Assembly: GCF_900142025.1 (NCBI RefSeq)
Contig: NZ_FQZM01000008.1
Span: forward strand, 35,290 to 97,876
DNA: 62,587 bases
Direction of reading: 5' to 3'
Source: Desulfofundulus thermosubterraneus DSM 16057
Lineage (GTDB): Bacteria; Bacillota; Desulfotomaculia; Desulfotomaculales; Desulfovirgulaceae
A program made the translations under genes and the position numbers. Of the stretch, positions 53,402-62,000 are shown in pieces. Each line of letters starts with the position of its first letter. Within the stretch, counting starts at the first letter, position 1. Under the pieces are notes generated by a model that ran no database searches, was not told the DNA's origin, and was given only the letters and a program-made list of their open reading frames with translations.

Positions 53402-54925
53402 ATGTGGGAACAGATCGGGGCGGGCCTGATAAACGCGTTACAGCCCTTTAACCTTTTTCTGGCCATTGCCGGTCTAACCGGGGGGATTCTCATCGGCGCC
53501 CTGCCCGGACTGACGGCCACCATGGGCGTGGCTCTGATGGTGCCTCTGACCTTTGCCATGAACCCCACCAGCGGCCTGATCATGCTCGGGGCCATTTATT
53601 CGGGGGCCATTTACGGCGGTTCCAACGCGGCCATATTGATCAATACCCCCGGCACCCCTTCCTCGGTGGCCACCACCTTTGACGGCTGGCCTATGTGCCG
53701 GGCGGGTAAGGCCGACGAGGCGCTCAATGCGTCGCTGCTTTCTTCGGCTTTCGGGGGAATTGTCGGCACCCTGTTCCTGCTGTTCCTGGCTGCTCCCCTG
53801 GCCCGGTTGGCCCTGAAGTTCGGCGCGCCGGAGTTTTTCTGGCTGTGCATCTTTGGCCTGAGCACCATTGCGGCCATGTCGGCGGGTAATGTGTTCAAGG
53901 GACTGGTTTCCGGGGCCCTGGGCCTTCTGGTGAGCACCATCGGTCTCGACCCCATCGAAGGGGTGCCACGGTTCACCTTCGGTTACTACCCCCTGGTACA
54001 GGGGATTGAAGTAATTCCGGCCATGATCGGTCTCTTTTCCTTTTCCCAGGTGATCAACCTGGTGGGCAGCCGGCAGAAATATATCGCCGATTATAAACCT
54101 AACCCGGGTGCTTTCATGCGGGTGGTGCGCAAGCTGTGGAAGGACTGTAAGATGATTTTAACCCGCTCCTCTGTCATCGGCGCCATTGTGGGTATACTGC
54201 CCGGGGCGGGCGGGGAGATTGCCTCCATCATTGCCTATAACGAAAGCAAGCGCTGGGACAGGAATCCCTCCCGCTACGGCACGGGTATTGTTGAGGGAGT
54301 GGCGGCCAGCGAAAGCGCCAACAATGCCACCATCGGCGGCAGCTTGATCCCCATGCTGTGCCTGGGCATTCCGGGGAGCGCCGTGGCGGCGGTGATGATG
54401 GGTGCTCTCTTGGTGCACGGCATTACGCCGGGGTTTAAGATCTTTACCGCCAGTGGCAACCTGGCCTATACTTTCATTGTTTCCCTGCTGGTCGTCAACG
54501 TCCTCATGGTGCTGGTCGGTTCTTTGCTGATCAAAGGCACCGCGCGGGTGCTCAACGTGCCCACATCCTACGTAGGGGTGGCCATTGTAGCTTTGTCCAT
54601 CATCGGTTCCTACGCCATCCGGAACAGCATGGTGGACGTGATGATCATGATCTTCTTTGGCCTGGTAGGTCACTTTGGCAGCCGCATCGGCCTGGATACA
54701 GGAGCCATGGCCCTGGGGATTATTTTGGGGCCCATTGTGGAGGAAAACCTGGGCAAGTCCATCGCCCTGGCCGGAGCTGACGGCTCAGTGTTCAAGGTAT
54801 TCTTCACCCATCCAATTTCCCTGATTTTGATTGTCCTGACCGTACTTTCGGTGATCACTCCCTGGCTTTTAAGCAGGCGGCGGGGGTGCAGCACAAAGGA
54901 GGCGGTTGACGGTGTCCAGTCGTAA
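53402..54925 (+). CDS. tctA: TctA-family large membrane permease subunit
   Basis: This 507-residue membrane protein with about twelve hydrophobic segments carries the TctA signatures GILIGALPGLTATMGVALMV, IYSGAIYGGSNAAILINTPG and GILPGAGGEIASIIAYNESK, plus PMLCLGIPGSAVAAVMMG in the second half. It forms the transport channel with TctB and receives ligand from TctC, driven by an ion gradient. SD AAGGAGG precedes ATG 53402. The stop overlaps the TctB start. Confidence 0.93.
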   Translation: MWEQIGAGLINALQPFNLFLAIAGLTGGILIGALPGLTATMGVALMVPLTFAMNPTSGLIMLGAIYSGAIYGGSNAAILINTPGTPSSVATTFDGWPMCRAGKADEALNASLLSSAFGGIVGTLFLLFLAAPLARLALKFGAPEFFWLCIFGLSTIAAMSAGNVFKGLVSGALGLLVSTIGLDPIEGVPRFTFGYYPLVQGIEVIPAMIGLFSFSQVINLVGSRQKYIADYKPNPGAFMRVVRKLWKDCKMILTRSSVIGAIVGILPGAGGEIASIIAYNESKRWDRNPSRYGTGIVEGVAASESANNATIGGSLIPMLCLGIPGSAVAAVMMGALLVHGITPGFKIFTASGNLAYTFIVSLLVVNVLMVLVGSLLIKGTARVLNVPTSYVGVAIVALSIIGSYAIRNSMVDVMIMIFFGLVGHFGSRIGLDTGAMALGIILGPIVEENLGKSIALAGADGSVFKVFFTHPISLILIVLTVLSVITPWLLSRRRGCSTKEAVDGVQS

Positions 54926-55361
54926 GGCGGACCTGATTGCCGGTGTGGCCAGCATTGTAGTGGCTCTGCTCTTTGGTTTTCAGGGCCGGGAGCTCTCCTT
55001 GGCCAGCAAAGTCTTCCCCCTGGTGCTGGAGGTTTTTCTGGTCATGATGGGCCTGGTTCTGGTTGTGCGCGGCCTTACAGGATGCAAAGAGCAGCATAGC
55101 GATCAGGAAAAAATTGATTACGGCCGAGCGTGGCTCGTAGTGGTCGCTTCGCTGGTTTATGTGGCGTGCATTAATTATGCCGGTTTTTATGTTTCCACCT
55201 TTGTTTTTCTCACCTTGCTTTCCTGGTGGCTGAGCGACCGGGGGCGGAACCTGCCCTCCCTGGGCATTTCCGGACTCTTCGGGTTGCTGGTGACCGCCGC
55301 CCTTTACGCTACTTTCTGGTTGTTTTTAAAGGTACCCACTCCGCAGGGCCTGCTTTTTTAA
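54912..55361 (+). CDS. tctB: TctB-family small membrane subunit
   Basis: This 149-residue protein has four hydrophobic segments and the TctB pattern (DLIAGVASIVVALLFGFQG; SKVFPLVLEVFLVMMGLVLV; NYAGFYVSTFVFL). GTG 54912 is chosen since AAGGAGG lies nine bases upstream; TTG 54906 is only three bases from it. It overlaps tctA by 14 bases. It ends the slcC-comC-tctCAB unit. Confidence 0.85.
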   Translation: MSSRKADLIAGVASIVVALLFGFQGRELSLASKVFPLVLEVFLVMMGLVLVVRGLTGCKEQHSDQEKIDYGRAWLVVVASLVYVACINYAGFYVSTFVFLTLLSWWLSDRGRNLPSLGISGLFGLLVTAALYATFWLFLKVPTPQGLLF

Positions 55362-55424
55362 GCACGAACGAACCCCTTAATCTCTCTTGTGAGCGCTGCG
55401 TGTGTTTCGTTTCTGGCCCTCCAG

Positions 55425-55520
55425 CCCAGCACTCACTGGTAAAGCACTCCTTCGGAGTAACGTTATATACACATGATCAATGGTAATTCTAAAGAAAGAG
55501 ATGTTCCAGTGAGTGCTGGG
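55425..55520. repeat. 96-nt inverted-end element A
   Basis: CCCAGCACTCACTGG at one end and its exact complement at the other enclose 66 variable bases. Elements B and C (58383, 58655) are also 96 nt. Element A lies in the 700-bp gap after tctB, which otherwise shows only a terminator and the promoter of the next operon. Confidence 0.85.
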
Positions 55521-55660
55521 TTGCTCCTTAAGGGACCACCGCCGCCCGTTTCGTTTGTGGTTTTGCGACAGTTCCTATTAGTGGCAAATAAACAGGTACT
55601 TACGCTGCTTTTTTCCATGCTGTAGCCGTTGCAGTTAGAACCTGGTTGTAACTACACGAT

Positions 55661-55688
55661 CCCTCCCCTCGGGGAGGGTTTATATTTG
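55661..55688 (+). terminator. Terminator-like hairpin after tctB region
   Basis: CCCTCCCC, loop TC, GGGGAGGG, then TTTATATTT. Confidence 0.65.
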
Positions 55689-55822
55689 AAACTTTGCTTT
55701 TACTCCATGTTTTTATGAAATAATGTCTGGAAACAGCATAAAGTGCTTGTTCTCCCCCTTTTTTTAAATATATTGAAAAAACGTTCATATTGGCAAGTAA
55801 CGCAAATTATAGTCAAAAAGTG

Positions 55823-55851
55823 TTGCAAACCATCCTTTCCTTTGCTATAAT
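55823..55851 (+). promoter_or_regulatory. Promoter of the NarI-like/HdrD-like operon
   Basis: TTGCAA, 17 bases, TATAAT. A leader of about 200 bases precedes ATG 56062; no riboswitch was recognised in it. Confidence 0.75.
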
Positions 55852-56061
55852 GGCATTGCTTTGTAAGTTACAGCGAAAATATGTAAAATAATTTTTGAAG
55901 TGATTAAAAAATATTATAGATACAATTTTCTTGTGTTTAACATAAGAAATTGGTCAAAAGGCAGGTGGCTTGCAGGCTCAGGTGTAGAATTTTCGGTCTA
56001 AAGGCGGTACTAAAAAAGACTACCTGTGCTTATCCCATTTTCGTAGCCAAGGAGGGTAATT

Positions 56062-56727
56062 ATGGATTTCGGGCATTATTTAATTGCCGGGGTTATGCCC
56101 TATGTCGCTGTTGCTTTCTTTGTTTTTGGTTTAGGGTATAGGATCGTCTACTGGTCAAAAGCCCCAATGCACCTGCACTGGGAATTGTTTCCTTACCCCC
56201 ATACCATGTTGGAGCAGCTTAAGGAAATGATTACCGAAGTTTTAACCCTGCACAGCCTGTATCGTTTCAATCGCAAACACTGGCTGCCTTCCCTGATGAT
56301 GCACTGGGGCTTTTATTTGCTCGTTGGTTGGCTGGTTGTTTTGCTTTTGGGCTTTTCGTTTGCCGCTTACGTGGGTACAACAGGAGGTGTTTTGGTTCTT
56401 GCCGGCTCCTTCTCGCTGTTTTTACTGAGGCTTTTGGACGCCGAAGTGCGCAAAATATCAGCCCCGGTTGAATATATCAACCTGATTTTTGTCTTCACCC
56501 TGGCCTCTAGTGGCCTGTTCAGCGGCTTTTTAGGAGATATCCAGTTAGTGAGGAGTTATTTCCTTAGTTTGCTTACCTTTAAACCTGATGCATCCATTGC
56601 AGCTGATTACCTGATACCGTTATTGTTGTTTGAGTTGTTCCTGATCTATATTCCTTTTACGCGCATGGCCCACTTTGCGGCCAAGTTCTTTACCTACCAC
56701 AAGATTAAATGGGGTGAGCTTCACTGA
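56062..56727 (+). CDS. NarI-like cytochrome b membrane subunit (DsrM/HdrE type)
   Basis: This 221-residue membrane protein has five to six hydrophobic segments and histidines suited to heme b (HLHWELFPYPH, MMHWGFYLL, MAHFAAKFFTYHK). It resembles the gamma subunit of respiratory nitrate reductase and the DsrM/HdrE/TmcC subunits of sulfate reducers, which exchange electrons with menaquinone. GGAGG precedes ATG 56062. Its stop overlaps the start of the HdrD-like gene, so they form a two-subunit complex. It is not the canonical dsrM locus because no dsrJOP genes follow. Confidence 0.85.
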   Translation: MDFGHYLIAGVMPYVAVAFFVFGLGYRIVYWSKAPMHLHWELFPYPHTMLEQLKEMITEVLTLHSLYRFNRKHWLPSLMMHWGFYLLVGWLVVLLLGFSFAAYVGTTGGVLVLAGSFSLFLLRLLDAEVRKISAPVEYINLIFVFTLASSGLFSGFLGDIQLVRSYFLSLLTFKPDASIAADYLIPLLLFELFLIYIPFTRMAHFAAKFFTYHKIKWGELH

Positions 56728-58118
56728 TGTCTGCCGTGGCAGTGCAAAAAGTATTTGACGAATACCGTGTCCTTTCCGATGAAGTGTTAAAGCCGGGTGA
56801 ACCCCGGGTGGAAAAATTCCTGCGGGCCATGCGGAAGTCGCTCCAGCAAAAGGAAAACTGGACCTTCTGGTTGCCTTATACCCTTTCCCTCGATACCTGC
56901 ATGAAATGCGGCACCTGTGCCGAGGTCTGTCCGGTTTACCAGGCCACAGGGCGCAAGGAGATCTACCACCCTGTTTACCGCACCGATATGCTGCGGAAGA
57001 TCTATAAACGGTACTTTACCCTGCCGGGGAAACTCTTTCCCTGGCTGGTAGGGGCGGAAGACCTTACGGAGGAAAAACTCAACGCCCTGGCGGAAAACGT
57101 TTACCGGTGCACCATCTGCCGCCGCTGCTCTTACGTCTGCCCGGTGGCTATTGACAACGGGGTGATTGTGCGGGAGGCAAGGAAGATCTTTGACGCCATC
57201 GGCATTGCCCCGGACGAGCTCAAGAAAAAGGGAACCCGGCTGCAGTTGCAGGCCGGCAACGCCACCGGAATGCCTGCGGTAGCCTTCCTGGACATGGTGG
57301 AGTTCCTCGAGGATGAAATCGAAGAGACCAGAGGGTATCGAATTAAAATACCGGTGGATAAAGAGGGCGCCGAATTCCTGCTCATGCACAATGCCGGTGA
57401 TTACCTGGCCTTTGCCGAGACGGTAATGGGCGCCGCTGAAGTCATGCATGCAGCCGGTGTCGACTGGACCCTGAACTCGCCGAATACGGGGATTAACGAC
57501 GCCGTCAACTACGGCGTGTTTTACAGCGACGTGGAATTTTCGGCCGTTATCAAGGCCCATGTGGAAACTGCCCGGAAATTGGGGATTAAAAAGCTGGTTG
57601 TCGGGGAGTGCGGGCATGCCTTCGAGGCGCTGAAGTACCTAATCCTGAGGCTGATCCCGCCCGAGGAGAGGCCCTTTGAAGTAATAAGCATCCTGGAGCT
57701 GGAGGATCGGTGGATCCGGGAAGGGCGCATTAAAGTTGACCCGCAGAAAAACCCGGAGCCGGTTACCTTCCATGATTCCTGCAAGCTGGGCCGCCTGGGC
57801 GGCATGTTTGAAGAGCCCCGCCGGATCTTGAAGGCCTGCTGCCCCGATTTCCGCGAGATGACGCCCAACCGGGAAATGAGCCTGTGCTGCGGCGGCGGCA
57901 GCGGCTTTGCCATCATGGAAAAGGGAGGTTTTCTGAAGTTCCGCATGGAAACCTACGGCAGGCTCAAAGCCGGGCAGCTTAAGGCCACGGGGGCCAAAGT
58001 CGTTGCCTGCGCCTGTTCCAACTGCAAGGCGCAGTTCCGGGAGATTATCAATTACCACAAGCTGCCCATGCGTTATGCCGGCGTCAGCGAGCTGCTGGCC
58101 AACGCCCTGGTGCGCTAA
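56727..58118 (+). CDS. HdrD/DsrK-like iron-sulfur protein with CCG domains
   Basis: This 463-residue cytoplasmic subunit has two [4Fe-4S] motifs (CMKCGTCAEVCP near residue 57; CTICRRCSYVCP near 131). Two cysteine-rich CCG domains follow, the second with HDSCKLGRLGG, CCGGGSGF and CACSNCKAQF, which in HdrD/HdrB bind the noncubane clusters for disulfide reduction. DsrK and TmcB are relatives. ATG 56727 overlaps the stop of the membrane subunit. Together they would couple menaquinol or menaquinone to a thiol/disulfide couple. The soluble partner may be the HdrA fusion at 59.06 kb. Confidence 0.9.
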   Translation: MSAVAVQKVFDEYRVLSDEVLKPGEPRVEKFLRAMRKSLQQKENWTFWLPYTLSLDTCMKCGTCAEVCPVYQATGRKEIYHPVYRTDMLRKIYKRYFTLPGKLFPWLVGAEDLTEEKLNALAENVYRCTICRRCSYVCPVAIDNGVIVREARKIFDAIGIAPDELKKKGTRLQLQAGNATGMPAVAFLDMVEFLEDEIEETRGYRIKIPVDKEGAEFLLMHNAGDYLAFAETVMGAAEVMHAAGVDWTLNSPNTGINDAVNYGVFYSDVEFSAVIKAHVETARKLGIKKLVVGECGHAFEALKYLILRLIPPEERPFEVISILELEDRWIREGRIKVDPQKNPEPVTFHDSCKLGRLGGMFEEPRRILKACCPDFREMTPNREMSLCCGGGSGFAIMEKGGFLKFRMETYGRLKAGQLKATGAKVVACACSNCKAQFREIINYHKLPMRYAGVSELLANALVR

Positions 58119-58162
58119 AGGCAGGAGCGGTAAAGTAGATATCTATGACGCTTTCAGTGTCA

Positions 58163-58210
58163 CTGCCGTTTTGCACGGAGGCGAACGGAGCGAGCGCGGG
58201 CAAACGGCAG
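58163..58210. repeat. GC-rich inverted repeat after the HdrD-like gene
   Basis: CTGCCGTTTTGC pairs with GCAAACGGCAG (one bulge), enclosing GGAGGCGAACGGAGCGAGCG, itself repetitive. No T tract follows. Confidence 0.5.
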
Positions 58211-58224
58211 GCAATAGACAGATT

Positions 58225-58248
58225 AAGGCCGGCTGGTGCGCCGGCCTT
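58225..58248 (+). terminator. First terminator after the HdrD-like gene
   Basis: AAGGCCGGC and GCCGGCCTT form a perfect stem followed by T. Confidence 0.7.
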
Positions 58249-58259
58249 TGCTAATTATG

Positions 58260-58294
58260 AACCGGTGTGCGGTTGCAGCACGCCGGTTTTTTTT
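58260..58294 (+). terminator. Second, strong terminator after the HdrD-like gene
   Basis: ACCGG-T-GTGC pairs with GCAC-G-CCGGT and is followed by eight T. Confidence 0.85.
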
Positions 58295-58382
58295 GGTGTA
58301 AGTATTCAGTAAAGCCGCTAGGGGGGTGCGGCGCTGTCCGGAGCGAACGACTTGCGAAGCGCCGGTAACAGCACCCGGTGAA

Positions 58383-58478
58383 CCCAGCACTCACTGGCAA
58401 TGAAGCTCTTTCCAAGCCTGCTGTGACAAGATAGTAAGTTGTAATCTTTCCAGTATAGCATTTTCAGTGAGTGCTGGG
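58383..58478. repeat. 96-nt inverted-end element B
   Basis: CCCAGCACTCACTGG and TCAGTGAGTGCTGGG are the ends. The interior begins with a GCTCTTTCC stretch shared in part with element C. Flanks are GC-rich and show no obvious target-site duplication. Confidence 0.85.
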
Positions 58479-58654
58479 CGGCTCGGCTCTCGAGGACGCC
58501 AAACGAAAGCAAATGGAAGAACACCTGCTGGTGACACATCGGGCAGTTTAATATGGTCGGGAGGTAATAGTTTCGATGGTAATCCGCAGAGAGCCAGAGC
58601 CGGCCCGAAGCGAACCGTGGTGCTGTCGGCGCGGAGCACTGGAGTGAGCGGGGA

Positions 58655-58750
58655 CCCAGCACTCACCGGGATACTAGCTCTTCCCAAAACCTGATGTGTC
58701 AATTAAACCTGAAACACCGGGAGTAGACTCATATTTGGGTGAGTGCTGGG
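58655..58750. repeat. 96-nt inverted-end element C
   Basis: CCCAGCACTCACCGG and TGGGTGAGTGCTGGG are the ends, 13 of 15 positions pairing. It is 176 bp from element B. The rest of 58295-58900 shows no gene. Confidence 0.8.
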
Positions 58751-58908
58751 CCGCACCCAACCGGGTTCACTGAATGTTTACTTTTTGGTGATATTTGAGC
58801 GCCGTGATGAGAAGGGAATTCCGGGACGTGCCGCCTGACCCTGGAGGCTTCCAGTTTCTAAAATGTACATATGATAATTAATATCAGCGAAAATTTAGCG
58901 GAATATAG

Positions 58909-58937
58909 TTGAAAACCTCTCCCCCCTCTGTTATAAT
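58909..58937 (+). promoter_or_regulatory. Promoter of the HdrA fusion gene
   Basis: TTGAAA, 17 bases, TATAAT. The leader runs about 115 bases to GTG 59061. Confidence 0.8.
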
Positions 58938-59060
58938 GAGATTGCAAATTAGTGCTGGCGAAAACATCACTAATAATTCTTGAAGGCATAAGTAAATCTT
59001 ATCGTTAATATTTCGCTTCTGCTTAAGAGAGCTAATCCAGGTCAAGGCGGGTGTAGTCCG

Positions 59061-62000
59061 GTGAAGCAAAATAACGGAGTTTCCGGTTCAGTACTGGTGG
59101 TTGGTGCCGGGATCAGCGGCATGCAGTCGGCCCTGGATCTGGCCGAAAGCGGCTTTAAGGTTTATCTGGTGGATGAAAAGTCGGCCATCGGCGGTACCAT
59201 GGTCAGGCTGGATAAAACCTTTCCCACCAACGATTGCGCCATGTGCATTGTTTCCCCCAAGCTGGTGGATACGGGAAGGCACCTGAACATTGAAATCCTT
59301 ACCAATACCAGCTTGACGGCCCTTCACGGAGAGGCAGGCAATTTTCGTGCCACATTAAAACAAAAGGCCCGCTACGTGGACCTTACGAAATGCACCGGCT
59401 GCGGTGAATGTGCCCGGGTGTGCCCGGTGGAGGTGGACAATGAATTTGACGCCGGCCTGGGCAGCCGCAAGGCCATTTATAAACTTTTTCCCCAGGCTAC
59501 GCCCAGCGCCTACGCCATTGACAAACGGGGTATTTCTCCCTGCCGCGCGGCCTGCCCCGCTGGGGTTAACGTGCAGGGGTACGTGCAGTTGATTAAAGCC
59601 GGGAAGTATACCGAGGCGTGGCAGACCATTTACCGCGACAATCCCTTCCCGGCCATTTGCGGTCGGGTTTGCACCCATCCCTGCCAGTCCGCCTGCCACC
59701 GGGCAGGCGTGGACGGGGCGGTAAATATCAGGGCCTTGAAGCGCTTTGCTGCCGACCGGGCCTATCAGGACCTCAATTCCCTCCCCCTGCCCGAGGTTGA
59801 AAAGCCCCGCGATCAGAGGGTGGCCGTGGTGGGCGCCGGTCCGGCCGGTCTTTCGGCCGCCTATCAACTGGTCAAGAAAGGTTACGGGGTAACTGTTTTT
59901 GAGGCGCTGCCCGTGGCCGGGGGTATGATGCGGGTGGGTATTCCCGAGTACCGCCTGCCGAAGAAGTGGGTCGACCTGGAGGTGGATCTGCTTTCCCGGC
60001 TGGGGGTGGAATTTAAATTCAATACCCGGTTGGGGAGGGACATCACCCTGGAAAGCCTGCGGCAGGATTACGAAGCCGTTTTTCTCGCCGTGGGAGCCCA
60101 CAGGAGCAGTACACCAGGGGTGCCCGGGGAGGACCTGCCGGGGGTGGAGCAGGGGATATCTTTCCTGCGCCGGGTGGCCCTGGGCGAGCCGGTGACCGTC
60201 GGGCGGCGGGTGGCCGTAATCGGCGGGGGCAACACGGCCATGGACTGTGCCCGTACAGCCGTGCGGCTTGGTGCGGGGGAGGTCTATATAGTTTACCGCC
60301 GTTCCGAGGCGGAAATTACCGCCCTCCCCGAGGAAATAGCCGCGGCTAAGGAAGAAGGCATCCAGTTTATCATGTTGACCAGCCCCGTGCGTTTCATCGG
60401 CAAAGAGGGCAGGTTGGTCAAGATAGAATGCGTGAAAAACCGGCTGGAATATGCCCGGGACGGCGGTCGTCCCCGCCCGGTGCCCGTGGAGGGCAGCGAG
60501 TTTACCCTGGACGTGGATATGGTCATCCTGGCCACAGGGCAACAGCCGGATCTCTCCTGCTTAAATGGCAGCATCCCGGCAGGCAACACCATTCCTGCCG
60601 ATCCCGATACCCTGGCCACCGGTATCCCCGGAGTGTTTGCCGGGGGAGACTGTGTCACCGGGCCGAAAACGGTGATCGATGCCATTGCCGCCGGCAAGGT
60701 AGCCGCCGAATCCATCCACCGCTATCTTTCCGGGCAGGATTTGAAAGAGGGGCGCCAGTTCCGGGTGCCGGAAGAAAAAATTGCCCCTTTGCGCCAGGCA
60801 CCCCATGAAATACCCCGCTGTGAGCCCCGCCCCGTGATACACCTGGACCCGCGGGAGCGAGTTAAGGGATTTGTGGAGGAAGCAAAGACCTATACCGCCG
60901 AAGAAGCGAAAAAAGAGGCAGAGCGCTGCCTGAACTGCGCCGTCTGTTCCGAGTGCCAGGAGTGTGTGCGGGTTTGCCTGGCCAAAGCCATCGATCACGA
61001 AATGCAGGATGGGGAGCTGGAAGTAAATGTAGGGGCGGTGATCTTGAGCCCCGGCGGGGAGGTTTTTGACCCCGCAGGGCTGGCCTACTACGGCTATGGA
61101 CGCTACCCCAACGTGGTCACCAGCATCCAGTTCGAGCGTATTTTAAGCGCTTCCGGACCCTACCAGGGCCATCTAGTGCGCCCCTCCGACGGAAAAGAGC
61201 CCCGGCGTATTGCCTGGATCCAGTGCGTGGGGTCCCGGAACCTGCGCCTGGGGCACGACTACTGTTCCTCGGTCTGCTGCATGTACGCCATCAAGGAGGC
61301 GGTAATTGCCAAGGAGCACAGCCACGGGCCCCTGGAGACCACCATCTTCTTCATGGATATGCGTACCTACGGCAAGGACTTTGAACGCTACTACCGCCGG
61401 GCGGAAGAAGAACACGGCGTGCGTTTTGTGCGCAGCCGCATCTATAACGTGGAAGAGGCGGACAATGGAAATCTGCGCATCCGCTACGTTTTGCCCGGCG
61501 GCCAGGTGCAGGAGGAAGAATTCGACCTGGTGGTCCTTTCCGTGGGCTTTACGGCTGGGGAAAAGGCCAGGGAGCTGGCCTCCCGGCTGGGAGTAGAAAC
61601 TGATCCAGCGGGATTCTGCCGCTTTAATGAATTCAGCCCGGGGGTAACATCGGTGCCGGGGATCTTTGCCGGCGGCGTCTTTGCCGGCCCCAAGGACATT
61701 CCGGAGACGGTGACCGAGGCCAGTGCCGCGGCGGGCTACGTTTCCCGGTTGTTGAGCGCCGCCCGGGGCAGTGAGACCCGGGTCAAGGAGTACCCCCCGG
61801 AAAGGCCGGTGCATAAACAGCCGCCCCGGGTGGGAGTGTTTGTCTGCCACTGCGGCATCAACATCGGCAGCGTGGTACGGGTGCCCGAGGTGGTGGAGTA
61901 CGCCAAACGCCTGCCCGGTGTAGTCTACGCGAGGGAATTCCTCTTCACCTGCTCCCAGGATAGCGTAGAGGAAATTAAAAAGTGCATTCATGAGCACCGT

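Noticed and set aside
55425-58750. CRISPR-like repeats
   Set aside because: The 96-nt elements are few, far apart and have inverted rather than direct 15-nt ends; no cas genes are near.
59355-60542. Long reverse open frame (395 codons)
   Set aside because: It lies opposite the HdrA fusion, which has clear FAD, NADPH and cluster motifs; the reverse frame has none.
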